Assembly (NCBI GenBank): GCA_910577475.1
Contig: CAJTLJ010000007.1
Location: 62,001 to 126,000, forward strand
Source: an uncultured Alistipes sp.
Lineage (GTDB): Bacteria; Bacteroidota; Bacteroidia; Bacteroidales; Rikenellaceae
Reading direction: 5' to 3'
DNA: 64,000 bases
A model generated the notes under the pieces. The model worked only from the letters and a program-made list of their open reading frames with translations. It had not been told where the DNA came from and ran no database searches. Made by a program: the position numbers and the translations under genes. How positions within the stretch are numbered: the first letter of the stretch is position 1; every line of letters starts with the position of its first letter. Of the stretch, positions 27,992-35,930 are shown one piece after another.

Positions 27992-28035
27992 ACGAAACGG
28001 GGAGGAGCAGAATATTCTGCTCCTCCCCGTTTCGT
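27992..28035. terminator. Perfect 44-bp palindrome, bidirectional terminator
   Basis: ACGAAACGGGGAGGAGCAGA begins a 22-bp arm that is exactly complementary to the next 22 bases, with no loop bases. It lies 17 bases after the M15 peptidase stop and 11 bases before the end of the convergent barrel-like gene, so it can stop both. Confidence 0.85.
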
Positions 28036-28045
28036 TCGCCGCACA

Positions 28046-28534
28046 TCAGAATTTCCAGCCCACTTTGAAGGTCATGAAGGTCCACGCGTCGTCGTAATGC
28101 ATGGCTATTGCGCCGAACGAGAAGCGCCCATATTCGAATCCAGGCCCGATCTGAAACGCAAAATTCGTATTCTCTCCGCCATATCCGACCGCAACACCCA
28201 TACCGATCTCTCCGTAAATCGCCCATCGGGCGCCGCAAGAGATAAAACCGCGGGCATCCGCCATCACCGGAATCAGCCCCGAACAAAAATCCGGATCATA
28301 CAGTATATTCGCAACACTGCCACCCACGAACAGATAAGGATTGAAACGATAGCCCGCGACAACCTCCGGACAGACGAGGCCGGAGTCATACGCAATCGGC
28401 ACAGTGTAGCCGGCATAAACACCACCCTCGAAATGCGGTTTGAAGTCGGAAGATTCCGTTTGTGCCGCAACCGTTTCGGCCATCGGCAACAGTACGCCAC
28501 AGACGAGAAGACACTTTGCGAACATTTTCATCAT
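28046..28534 (-). CDS. Small secreted beta-barrel-like protein
   Basis: The 162-residue protein has a signal peptide (KMFAKCLLVCGVLLPMAETVAAQ) and then alternating aromatic/glycine strands (GGVYAGYTVPIAYDSGLVCPEVVAGYRFNPYLFVGG, ending TFMTFKVGWKF). A terminal phenylalanine and such strands are typical of small outer membrane barrels of the OmpX/PorT-like type. I do not recognise a more exact family. It is convergent with the M15 peptidase gene. The 355 bases upstream hold no gene that I can support. Confidence 0.75.
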   Translation of the reverse strand: MMKMFAKCLLVCGVLLPMAETVAAQTESSDFKPHFEGGVYAGYTVPIAYDSGLVCPEVVAGYRFNPYLFVGGSVANILYDPDFCSGLIPVMADARGFISCGARWAIYGEIGMGVAVGYGGENTNFAFQIGPGFEYGRFSFGAIAMHYDDAWTFMTFKVGWKF

Positions 28535-28837
28535 ACTTATTTTGAATTATTCTGCCGACCAGCTCCGGACGCGGCACACTAAACAGAAAGTGTGGAGCCG
28601 TTCGTTTATCCGTTCCGAGGCTCTGGTAAGCCCAAACTTCAAATAAACAATATCCCCACACCGATCGATCCTATCGTCGAGCGACAGAATCAAACACGGT
28701 GACGAGCGTTATTGCCTCCCTTGAAGTTTTTGAAATTTACCAGATTTCGGAACAAGGACCAGCGAAACACTTTCACTAATCTAAAATATCGTCGCCCCGC
28801 ACGAAGCGACGGAACAAAGGTAAGAAAATTTTACCAA

Positions 28838-28867
28838 ACAAAAAACGGGACACCCTTCGGTGTCCCG
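28838..28867 (-). terminator. Terminator of the nitronate monooxygenase gene
   Basis: CGGGACACC at 28846-28854 pairs with GGTGTCCCG at 28859-28867 around CTTC. The minus-strand tail is GTTTTTTG. It is 23 bases past the stop codon. Confidence 0.9.
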
Positions 28868-28889
28868 GATATGATTCGGAAACAAACTA

Positions 28890-29975
28890 CTACCCTTTCA
28901 GGCGGTCGCGGAAGCGGTCGAACTCGTCGACGAGCGAGGTCATCAGCTCCCGCACGGAGAGGATTCGCTCCGTACGCCAGGCGTTCGCGCCGCAGAAGGC
29001 GTAGCCCGCGTCGAGCTTGCCCCGGAAAGCGTTGTATAGCGCCAGCATGATACAATAGGGCGACCGGGTGACGTCGCAGGTCCTGATGCAGTTGAAGGGG
29101 CACGCCTTCGGGCGCTTCAGCCCCTCGCGCACCTTCTCCAGAAAGCTGCTGCGGATCGCCCGCCCCGGCATGCCCACCGGGCTCTGGATGATCTCGATAT
29201 CCGAAGGCGACGCATCCACGTAGCTCTGCTTGAAAGCCGGTGCGGCGTCGCACTCCTCGGTAGCCACGAAGCGGGTGCCCATCTGCACCCCCTCGGCTCC
29301 TAACTCCATGATTTTGTAGATGTCCTCGCCCGTATAGATGCCGCCGCCGGCGATGACGGGGATGTGGCAGCGATGCTCCTCGGCGAAGCGGCCCACCTCG
29401 CGCGTCACCTCGGGAACGATCCGCTCGAGCGAGAAGTGCTCGTCGGCGATCTGCTCGGGCTTGTAGCCCAGGTGTCCGCCCGCCTTGGGGCCCTCGACCA
29501 CCACGGCGTCGGGGATGTAGTTGTACTCCGACAGCCACTTCTGGCAGAGCAGCTTGGCGGCGCGGGCCGACGAGACGATCGGCGCCAGCTTGGTCTTCGC
29601 CCCCTCGGTAAGGAACGAAGGCAGGTTGAGCGGCAGCCCTGCACCCGAGAAGATGATGTCCGCCTTCTCGGCGACGGCCGTACGGACCATGTCGGCGAAG
29701 TTGGACATGGCTACCATGACGTTTACGCCGATGATGCCGCGCGAGAGCTCGCGCGCCTTGCGGAGCTCCTCCTTGAGGCCCCAGATGCTGGCCTCGTTGT
29801 AGTCGGACGAATAGTCGCGATAGATGACGCCCAGTCCGGCCGACGAGATCACCCCGACGCCGCCTTCGTTGGCGACCGCCGAGGCCAGTCCCGAGAGCGA
29901 GATGCCGACGCCCATGCCGCCCTGTACGATGGGAATACGGGCGAGCAGATTTCCGATTTTCAATGATTTCATCAT
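28890..29975 (-). CDS. Nitronate monooxygenase / FMN-dependent oxidoreductase
   Basis: The 361-residue TIM-barrel protein shows the family marks: IPIVQGGMGVGISLSGLASAVANEGGVGVISSAGLG at the N-terminus, VVEGPKAGGHLG (catalytic-His region and FMN binding), and VIAGGGIYTGEDIYKIMELGAEGVQMGTRFVATEE at the phosphate-binding end. Such enzymes oxidise toxic nitronates or act as enoyl reductases; the cysteine-rich tail (CPFNCIRTCDVTRSPYCI) points to the longer branch with a possible metal or disulfide site. It is a single-gene unit. Confidence 0.88.
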   Translation of the reverse strand: MMKSLKIGNLLARIPIVQGGMGVGISLSGLASAVANEGGVGVISSAGLGVIYRDYSSDYNEASIWGLKEELRKARELSRGIIGVNVMVAMSNFADMVRTAVAEKADIIFSGAGLPLNLPSFLTEGAKTKLAPIVSSARAAKLLCQKWLSEYNYIPDAVVVEGPKAGGHLGYKPEQIADEHFSLERIVPEVTREVGRFAEEHRCHIPVIAGGGIYTGEDIYKIMELGAEGVQMGTRFVATEECDAAPAFKQSYVDASPSDIEIIQSPVGMPGRAIRSSFLEKVREGLKRPKACPFNCIRTCDVTRSPYCIMLALYNAFRGKLDAGYAFCGANAWRTERILSVRELMTSLVDEFDRFRDRLKG

Positions 29976-30160
29976 TATATTCTTTCTTTTATGGATTTCA
30001 CCAGCCCTCCTGACGGACCGGCCGGTCGGGGCAAAGATAGGAAAATTATACGAAACATCGCATTTTCTGTACTGAAATACCGAAATCCGGCTATCGCAAT
30101 ATCCTTTCTACGGCCGCACGGGAGCCATTGTGTTTCGCCGCGGTTCCGGCTGATAAGATC

Positions 30161-30542
30161 GTCGAGACCCCTCGACAAGCTCGGGGTGACAGCTTTGCTG
30201 TCATGTCGGGCAGAGGGGTCGTGGCCCCGGAGTCGAAACATCTCGACAGAGCGGAACATTCACCGATGAGGTTCGTAATGGTTCACGCCGGAAAGACCCT
30301 CGGGCCCCTCGACAAGTTCGGGGAGACCTCTTATTGTCACCTTGAGCGGAGCGTCGCAGACGCGAAGTCGAAAGGTCCCGACATGGCTCGGCATTCGCCC
30401 TTACGATACATACCCGCAGTGCGCAACCAGCGTTATTTGCCGGCGATCAGGTCCGATTCTCAATTTATCCGTTCGCACGGGTTCACGCCGGCACGACCGT
30501 CGGGATTCCCCGACTGCGCCTTCGGCTCCGCTCGGAATGACA
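30161..30542. repeat. Cluster of dispersed intergenic palindromic repeats (copy group D)
   Basis: Units include GTCATGTCGGGCAGAGGGGT near 30199, GTCACCTTGAGCGGAGCGTC near 30336, CATACCCGCAGTGCGCAACC at 30408 and ACCGTCGGGATTCCCCGACT near 30496 ending in GGAATGACAG. The whole 600-base gap between the nitronate monooxygenase start and the terminase 3' end holds no credible gene. Confidence 0.85.
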
Positions 30543-30584
30543 GAGACGAACAGCAAAGGAAATCGTGCATTGTGAATCGTGCAT

Positions 30585-31985
30585 TCAGATAAACCCCACC
30601 TTCGCTCGGGCGCGCGGACGGGAGATCTCCCGCTCGACGATGCCGGTCAGGACATCGGCCGCGTCGTGCCAGCGGTTGGAGCGGAACTGACGACGATAGG
30701 TCGTCAGGTGGGCGTGCAGATCGGGCCAGAGCTGCCGCCAGGCGGCAGGCAGGCGCAGGTTGTGGAGCACGGTCGCCGAGTGGGAAAGGATGCGCGCTTC
30801 CTTGTTGCCGGACTGGTGGAACCACTCCACCTTCACGCGCGGGGCGAGCCGCTGCACGGCCCGGGCGAACCCGCGGCCGCCGTTGTTGCTCTCGATCAGG
30901 GCGGTGCGGGTGTCGGAACGGATCAGCATATCGGCCACCAGGCGTTCGGTCAGCTCCATCGGCTCGCGCGAATAGACCGCATCGGTGAGGTAGATCGTCC
31001 CGTCGCTGTCGACCGCATAGCTGACCGAGCAGAGATAGTCGTCGCCCGTATCGGCCGTATCGGTGTAGTTGGCCCGCCGGACGATATCGACGGGCAATGC
31101 GTCGTAGGTGGTGAAGTGGTCGCCGTAAAGCAGCCCCTCGGCAGCCGAAGGGTGCCCCTGATACATGCACTCGAAACGCCGGGGATCGAGCCGACGCTTC
31201 GCCGTCAGGAGCTCGACGCTCTGCCGCTCGGGCCACAGCGCCTCGCCGGACGACCGGGGATCGACCTCGTTTGCGGGCGAGCTCTTCAGCGCCTCGAAAT
31301 TCAGATGCAGCCAGCCGTCGGCAGGCAGCTGGTCGAGCTGCGACCACTCGGTAAATGGCACGACCGGCTCGAGCGAGGCGAGCGTGCCGATCAAATCCTC
31401 CTCGTGCCAGCGGGTGAAGACGATCAGTTCGGAAGAGCGGTTGTGCATGCGGGTCTTCACCACGGAGGTGTACCACTCCCAGCAGTTCTCGCGGATGAGC
31501 GGGGAGTTGGCCTCGACGGCATCCTTATAGAGGTCGTCGAGGATGAAGCAGTCCACCCGGTTTCCGGTCAGCGACCCCTCGCGCCCCACCGACAGCAGGC
31601 TGCCCTCGCGGCCGATGATCTCCACCTCGTCGGCCGTCCGGACATAGCCCGCCGGCCGGGCCCCCTGCTTGATCCGGGTATCGGGGAAACAGTCGGCATA
31701 CTCCGCCGAGTCGATGATGCGCTGCACGCGCCGGTTGAATTTGGAGGCCAGGGCGGCCGAATAGGAGGCGATGGCGATCTTCCGGTCGGGGTCGAGCCCC
31801 AGCAGGTAGGCCGGCAGGAGGGTCGTCGCCCCCACGCTCTTGCCGTGCTGGGGCGGCATGGAGACGATCAGGCGCCGCACACGCCCCCGCGCGAACGCCT
31901 CGAGCAGCCGGTAATAGGTGCGGTGAAAGGCGTGCAGCTCGATAAAGGGATAGACCCTTCGTGCGAAATCTTCGAAAGACGGCAT
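30585..31985 (-). CDS. Phage-type terminase large subunit (isolated)
   Basis: I start at the ATG at 31985, next to the upstream stop; the longer frame has a composition unlike protein. The 466 residues hold an ATPase part with a P-loop variant PPQHGKS (44-50) and Walker B FILDD (147-151), and an RNase H-like nuclease part with LIESNNGG (E365) and RWHDAADVLTGI (D441). These residues look intact. A terminase pumps phage DNA into capsids and cuts it, yet no capsid, portal, small terminase or tail gene is near. It forms a two-gene unit with the small protein upstream, divergent from a LexA/CI-like repressor. This may be a prophage remnant or a domesticated module. Confidence 0.88.
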   Translation of the reverse strand: MPSFEDFARRVYPFIELHAFHRTYYRLLEAFARGRVRRLIVSMPPQHGKSVGATTLLPAYLLGLDPDRKIAIASYSAALASKFNRRVQRIIDSAEYADCFPDTRIKQGARPAGYVRTADEVEIIGREGSLLSVGREGSLTGNRVDCFILDDLYKDAVEANSPLIRENCWEWYTSVVKTRMHNRSSELIVFTRWHEEDLIGTLASLEPVVPFTEWSQLDQLPADGWLHLNFEALKSSPANEVDPRSSGEALWPERQSVELLTAKRRLDPRRFECMYQGHPSAAEGLLYGDHFTTYDALPVDIVRRANYTDTADTGDDYLCSVSYAVDSDGTIYLTDAVYSREPMELTERLVADMLIRSDTRTALIESNNGGRGFARAVQRLAPRVKVEWFHQSGNKEARILSHSATVLHNLRLPAAWRQLWPDLHAHLTTYRRQFRSNRWHDAADVLTGIVEREISRPRARAKVGFI

Positions 31986-31986
31986 G

Positions 31987-32283
31987 TCACTCCATGTTTT
32001 CGAGGTGCAGATCGCCGAACGAGAAGTCGTTGTCGAGCACACCGGCCGCGCAGACGGTATGCAGCTCCCACCATACGGGGATGACCGACCGAATCGCACG
32101 CCCCTCCCCCTCGGGCAGCACGACCGGCCGGCGATACACCACGCAGCTGGTCCGCAGCGTACACTCCACATCGTCGTCCGAGACCACGCGGACCGATCCG
32201 GAAAAGTAATTTCGGGTTCCGATCGCCTCCAGCAATTCCTCGGCGATCCGTTCGTTGAGTTCGGGTGAAACGGAATAAATCAT
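31987..32283 (-). CDS. Small protein paired with the terminase, function unknown
   Basis: The 98-residue product starts at the ATG at 32283 (MIYSVSPELNERIAEELLEAIG). It has a short helical start and then mainly strands (SGSVRVVSDDDVECTLRTSCVVYRRPVVLPEG), is acidic, and has no signal or membrane segment. Its stop codon nearly touches the terminase start, so the two are translationally coupled. It could be a small terminase-like partner or a connector by size, but I see no motif that proves this. Confidence 0.7.
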   Translation of the reverse strand: MIYSVSPELNERIAEELLEAIGTRNYFSGSVRVVSDDDVECTLRTSCVVYRRPVVLPEGEGRAIRSVIPVWWELHTVCAAGVLDNDFSFGDLHLENME

Positions 32284-32312
32284 TGTCCTTTCATTTTTTT
32301 GAAAAAAATTCA

Positions 32313-32342
32313 TTGTCGATACAAACAAATTGTTTAACTTTG
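32313..32342 (+). promoter_or_regulatory. Promoter and candidate self-operator of the LexA/CI-like gene
   Basis: TTG at 32313-32315 and TAACTTTG at 32335-32342, 19 bases apart, match the Bacteroidota promoter. The dyad AAACAA-A-TTGTTT at 32323-32335 sits in the spacer and touches the -7 box, and faces the start of the divergent terminase unit 40 bases away. It is a natural operator for the repressor encoded downstream. Confidence 0.55.
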
Positions 32343-32420
32343 CAGGACAAATATACATTCAATTATTTGATTTTAGTTCAAAGATACCAATAAATTTACC
32401 ATAAAATATTCCGATAGAAA

Positions 32421-33095
32421 ATGGCGAACGAGTGGTTGAAACTGATACGAAAATCTTTAGGAATGACGCAACAGCAGCTTGCACAGCGACTTGGCATAGG
32501 AAAAGCCGCCCTATCGATGATCGAAACCGGCAAGGCGGCCCTGACCGCACGCAACAAGAATATATTGGTTCAAGAATTGAACGTCAATCCCGAATTCCTC
32601 GAATCGGGGCGCGAGCCCATGTTCAACGCCGAGCCCGACCTGACGGCATACCGCCACCGGACCGACAACTCGCTGCCGCTGCAAAGCGTGCCGCTCTACT
32701 CGATCGAAGGGACGGCGGGGCTGGTGCCGCTCTTCGCCGACCGGGCCGAGACCAAGCCGGTCAACTACATCCACATCCCCAACCTGCCGAAGTGCGACGG
32801 AGCCATCTACGTCGTGGGCGACTCGATGTATCCCCTGCTCAAGAGCGGCGACATCGTGCTCTACAAGCAGCTTTCGGACATCGCGGATATCTTCTGGGGC
32901 GACATGTATCTGCTCTCGATCGACATCGACGGCGAGGAGTACATCACGGTGAAATACATCCAGAAATCCGACCGGGAGGGATTCGTCAAGCTCGTCAGCC
33001 AGAATCCCCACCATGCGGACAAGGAGGTCGCCATGAGCCGCATCCGCGCCATCGCCCTCGTGAAGGCCAGCATCCGCATGAACTCGATCCGCTGA
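32421..33095 (+). CDS. LexA/CI-like HTH repressor with S24 self-cleaving domain
   Basis: The 224-residue protein joins an N-terminal helix-turn-helix (MTQQQLAQRLGIGKAALSMIETGK, residues 15-38) to a S24 peptidase domain. The catalytic dyad is visible as S135 in VGDSMYP and K178 in ITVKYI, and an Ala-Gly bond at 99-100 (GTAGL) is the expected self-cleavage site. Such proteins lose repression when RecA filaments form after DNA damage. It is divergent from the terminase pair by 137 bases, so SOS-type control of that pair is a fair inference. It is convergent with the capsule operon and shares its terminator. Confidence 0.9.
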   Translation: MANEWLKLIRKSLGMTQQQLAQRLGIGKAALSMIETGKAALTARNKNILVQELNVNPEFLESGREPMFNAEPDLTAYRHRTDNSLPLQSVPLYSIEGTAGLVPLFADRAETKPVNYIHIPNLPKCDGAIYVVGDSMYPLLKSGDIVLYKQLSDIADIFWGDMYLLSIDIDGEEYITVKYIQKSDREGFVKLVSQNPHHADKEVAMSRIRAIALVKASIRMNSIR

Positions 33096-33104
33096 CCCCG
33101 CCGC

Positions 33105-33149
33105 AAAAAAAAGCCTCGGGGGCGCAGAGCAATGCTCTGCGCCCCCGAG
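33105..33149 (-). terminator. Terminator of the polysaccharide operon
   Basis: The 16-bp stem CTCGGGGGCGCAGAGC (33115-33130) pairs with its complement at 33134-33149 around AAT. On the minus strand it is followed by GCTTTTTTTTGCG. It lies 17 bases beyond wbuC and also faces the end of the repressor gene. Confidence 0.92.
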
Positions 33150-33166
33150 TTCGTCTGCGACCGGGC

Positions 33167-33556
33167 TTATTCCAACACGTCGTCCGGAGCCAGCGGACGA
33201 TACGGTCCGTCCTTCGCCTCGAAAATAACGGCGGGCTCCAATACCGTAAGGCTATGCCACTGTCCGGCCGGGATATCCACCCCGTAAGCCCCGCTGCGGG
33301 GATCGAGGCGGAAACGGTCGGTCTCGCGGCCGAGATCGTCGTAAAACATCACATCGATCCGGCCCCGCAGCAGGATCTGGGTCTCCGAGGTGCTCCGGTG
33401 CCGGTGAATCGGCAGTACGGTTCCCACCTCCAGCGCATTCAACATACGCTGCGAGGTATCGTCCGCCGAATTTCGCAGGTCGCGATTCATGCGCAGCCGC
33501 TCGGAGCGCTTCGCCTCCGCCGCGACCGCATTCAACAGTTCGTCATCGAGTATCAT
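33167..33556 (-). CDS. wbuC: WbuC-family cupin protein
   Basis: The 129-residue protein has the cupin core VGTVLPIHRHRSTSETQILLRGRIDVMFYDDLG, with the metal-binding His pair, and SGAYGVDIPAGQWHSLTVLEPAVIFEAKDGPY. It matches WbuC, which accompanies the FnlABC and WbuB genes in enterobacterial O-antigen loci. Its exact reaction is unknown. It is the last gene of the long minus-strand polysaccharide operon, three bases after fnlB. Confidence 0.88.
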   Translation of the reverse strand: MILDDELLNAVAAEAKRSERLRMNRDLRNSADDTSQRMLNALEVGTVLPIHRHRSTSETQILLRGRIDVMFYDDLGRETDRFRLDPRSGAYGVDIPAGQWHSLTVLEPAVIFEAKDGPYRPLAPDDVLE

Positions 33557-33559
33557 ACC

Positions 33560-34765
33560 TTACTTTTCTACAGGTTCGAAATAGGTGTCCGGGCGGGCGG
33601 GATCGAACGGTTCGTTCGCCCACATCACCGTGACGAGATTCTCCGTATCGGAGAGGTTGACGATGTTGTGCGTATAGCCCGGAAGCATGTGGACGGCCTC
33701 GATCTTCTCGCCCGAGACCTCGAAGTCCAGCACCTCGTCCGTGCCGATCCGGCGCATGCGGATCAGTCCGCGGCCCGACACGACCATGAAGAACTCCCAT
33801 TTGCTGTTGTGCCAATGCTCGCCCTTCGTCACGCCCGGACCGGAGATATTGACCGACACCTGCCCGCAGTTCGCGGTCCTGATCAGCTCGGTGAAGCTGC
33901 CCCGTGCATCCCGGTTCATCTTCAGCGGAAAGGCCGCTTTCTCCTTCGGCAGGTAGCTCAGGTAGGTGGACCAGAGTTTCTTCGCGAACGAGCCGCCGGG
34001 GATCTCGGGGACGGCAAGCGTCTGCGGCTGACTGCGAAAAGTCTCCAGCAAATCGACGATCTCCCCCAGCGTAGCCCGGTGGGTGGTCGGGACGACGCAG
34101 TAACGCCCCTCCGGTGCCGGCACGGCATCGAGTCCGTCGAACTCGCAGCGATGTTCACCGCCCGTCAGGGCCGCGATCATCTCGTCCACCAGATCGTCGA
34201 TGTAGAGCAGCTCCAGCTCCGTCGCCCGGTTGTCCACCCGGATCGGCAGATCGTTGGCGATGTTGTTGCAGAAAGTCGCCACGACCGAGTTGTAGTTCGG
34301 CCGGCACCACTTGCCGAACAGATTCGGAAAGCGGTACACCAGCACCCGGGCGCCCGTCTCCCGTGCATAGTCGAAGAAGAGCTCTTCGCCGGCCCGCTTG
34401 CTCTTGCCGTAGTCTCCCTCGGCGTAACGGCCGACGAGCGTCGCCTGAATCGAGCTGGCGAGCATGACCGGACAAGTGTTGCGATGGCGCCGCAGGGTGT
34501 CGAGCAGCGTCGACGCGAAGCCGAAATTACCCTGCATGAACTCCCCGGGATCCTGCGGACGGTTCACGCCTGCCAGGTTGAAGACGAAATCGGCCGCGGC
34601 GCACCACTCGTCCAGCTCCGCGGGGGAGGAGTCCGTGTCGTATTCGAAAACGCGGTCGATCCGCAGATCGCCGTAGTTCCGGGCCCGTCCCTCACCGATG
34701 TTTTTCAGCTGGGCGACCAGGTTGCGTCCCACGAACCCCTTTGCGCCCGTAACGAGAATATTCAT
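33560..34765 (-). CDS. fnlB: FnlB/CapF bifunctional reductase-cupin for UDP-L-FucNAc
   Basis: The start at 34765 has GGAGG nine bases upstream and gives MNILVTGAKGFVGRNL, a Rossmann nucleotide-binding opening. The first about 240 residues are a short-chain dehydrogenase/reductase and the rest is a cupin (GVTKGEHWHNSKWEFFMVVSGRGLIRMR), the exact two-domain plan of CapF/WbjC/FnlB. The enzyme works on the second step from UDP-GlcNAc to UDP-N-acetyl-L-fucosamine, the cupin epimerising and the SDR reducing with NADPH. It lies between fnlC and wbuC. The start 11 codons earlier in the frame lies inside the end of fnlC. Confidence 0.92.
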   Translation of the reverse strand: MNILVTGAKGFVGRNLVAQLKNIGEGRARNYGDLRIDRVFEYDTDSSPAELDEWCAAADFVFNLAGVNRPQDPGEFMQGNFGFASTLLDTLRRHRNTCPVMLASSIQATLVGRYAEGDYGKSKRAGEELFFDYARETGARVLVYRFPNLFGKWCRPNYNSVVATFCNNIANDLPIRVDNRATELELLYIDDLVDEMIAALTGGEHRCEFDGLDAVPAPEGRYCVVPTTHRATLGEIVDLLETFRSQPQTLAVPEIPGGSFAKKLWSTYLSYLPKEKAAFPLKMNRDARGSFTELIRTANCGQVSVNISGPGVTKGEHWHNSKWEFFMVVSGRGLIRMRRIGTDEVLDFEVSGEKIEAVHMLPGYTHNIVNLSDTENLVTVMWANEPFDPARPDTYFEPVEK

Positions 34766-34766
34766 A

Positions 34767-35927
34767 TCAGCACTTCCTCCAAACCATTTTATCGACAATA
34801 CCCGTATAGGACTGGATGATCTTCACCACCTTCGTCGAGACGTTCTCGTCCGTATAGTCCGGCACGGGGGTTCCGTAGTCGCCGTTGGCGTTCATCTCCA
34901 CGGCGCAGTCCACCGCCTGCAACAGCGAGTCGGTATCGATGCCGGCGATGAAAAAGCAGGCCTTGTCGATCGCCTCGGGCCGTTCGGTGGAGGTGCGGAT
35001 GCAGACGGCCGGGAAGGGACGGCCGATCGAGGTGAAGAACGAACTCTCCTCGGGCAGGGTGCCGCTGTCCGATACGACGGCGAAAGCATTCATCTGAAGA
35101 CAGTTATAGTCGTGGAATCCGAGCGGTTCGTGCCGGATCACGCGCGGATCGAGCCGAAAGCCCGACTGCTCCAGCCGCTTGCGGCTGCGCGGGTGGCAGC
35201 TGTACAGGATCGGCATATCGTATTTCTCCGCCATGCGGTTGATCGCCGTGAACAGCGAGATGAAGTTCCGGTCCGTGTCGATATTCTCCTCGCGGTGCGC
35301 GCTCAGCAGGATATAGCGACCCTTCTCCAGCCCCAGCCGGGCGTGGATATCCGACGCCTCGATCTCGGGCAGGTTGCGGCGAAGCACCTCGGCCATCGGC
35401 GAACCGGTGACGTAGGTGCGCTCCTTCGGCAGCCCGCAGTCGGCCAGATAGCGGCGCGCGTGCTCGCTGTAGGCCATGTTGACATCCGAAATGATGTCGA
35501 CGATCCGGCGGTTGGTCTCCTCGGGCAGACACTCGTCCTTGCAGCGGTTGCCGGCCTCCATGTGGAAGATCGGAATGTGCAGGCGCTTCGCGCCGATCAC
35601 CGAAAGGCACGAATTGGTATCGCCCAGCACCAGCACGGCGTCGGGCCGCACCTCGACCATCAGTTTGTAGCTCCGGTCGATGATGTTGCCCATCGTCTCG
35701 CCCAGATCGGCCCCCACGGCGTCGAGATAGACGTCCGGATCGTCCAGCTTCAGATCGCGGAAGAAGATTCCGTTGAGATTGTAGTCGTAATTCTGCCCCG
35801 TATGCGCCAGCATACAGTCGAAATAGCGGCGGCACTTGTCGATCACAGCCGCCAGGCGGATAATCTCGGGACGCGTCCCGACGATGATGAGAAGCTTCAG
35901 CTTCCCGTTGTTCTTGAATGCTGCCAT
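34767..35927 (-). CDS. fnlC: FnlC/CapG UDP-sugar 2-epimerase (non-hydrolysing)
   Basis: The 386-residue GT-B-type protein has the family marks KLLIIVGTRPEIIRLAAVI, AHTGQNYDYNLNGIFFRDL, HMEAGNRC and SDSGTLPEES. It resembles the non-hydrolysing UDP-GlcNAc 2-epimerases; next to fnlA and fnlB it is best read as CapG/WbjD, which forms UDP-L-FucNAc in the last step of the pathway. It follows fnlA by three bases. Confidence 0.92.
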   Translation of the reverse strand: MAAFKNNGKLKLLIIVGTRPEIIRLAAVIDKCRRYFDCMLAHTGQNYDYNLNGIFFRDLKLDDPDVYLDAVGADLGETMGNIIDRSYKLMVEVRPDAVLVLGDTNSCLSVIGAKRLHIPIFHMEAGNRCKDECLPEETNRRIVDIISDVNMAYSEHARRYLADCGLPKERTYVTGSPMAEVLRRNLPEIEASDIHARLGLEKGRYILLSAHREENIDTDRNFISLFTAINRMAEKYDMPILYSCHPRSRKRLEQSGFRLDPRVIRHEPLGFHDYNCLQMNAFAVVSDSGTLPEESSFFTSIGRPFPAVCIRTSTERPEAIDKACFFIAGIDTDSLLQAVDCAVEMNANGDYGTPVPDYTDENVSTKVVKIIQSYTGIVDKMVWRKC

Positions 35928-35930
35928 ACG

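Noticed and set aside
28535..28837. A gene in the gap between the barrel-like protein and the nitronate monooxygenase
   Set aside because: Only short frames with no start context or family pattern were seen on either strand.
31986..32171. Longer N-terminus for the terminase gene
   Set aside because: The added 62 residues are the out-of-frame reading of the upstream small gene and lack protein-like pattern.
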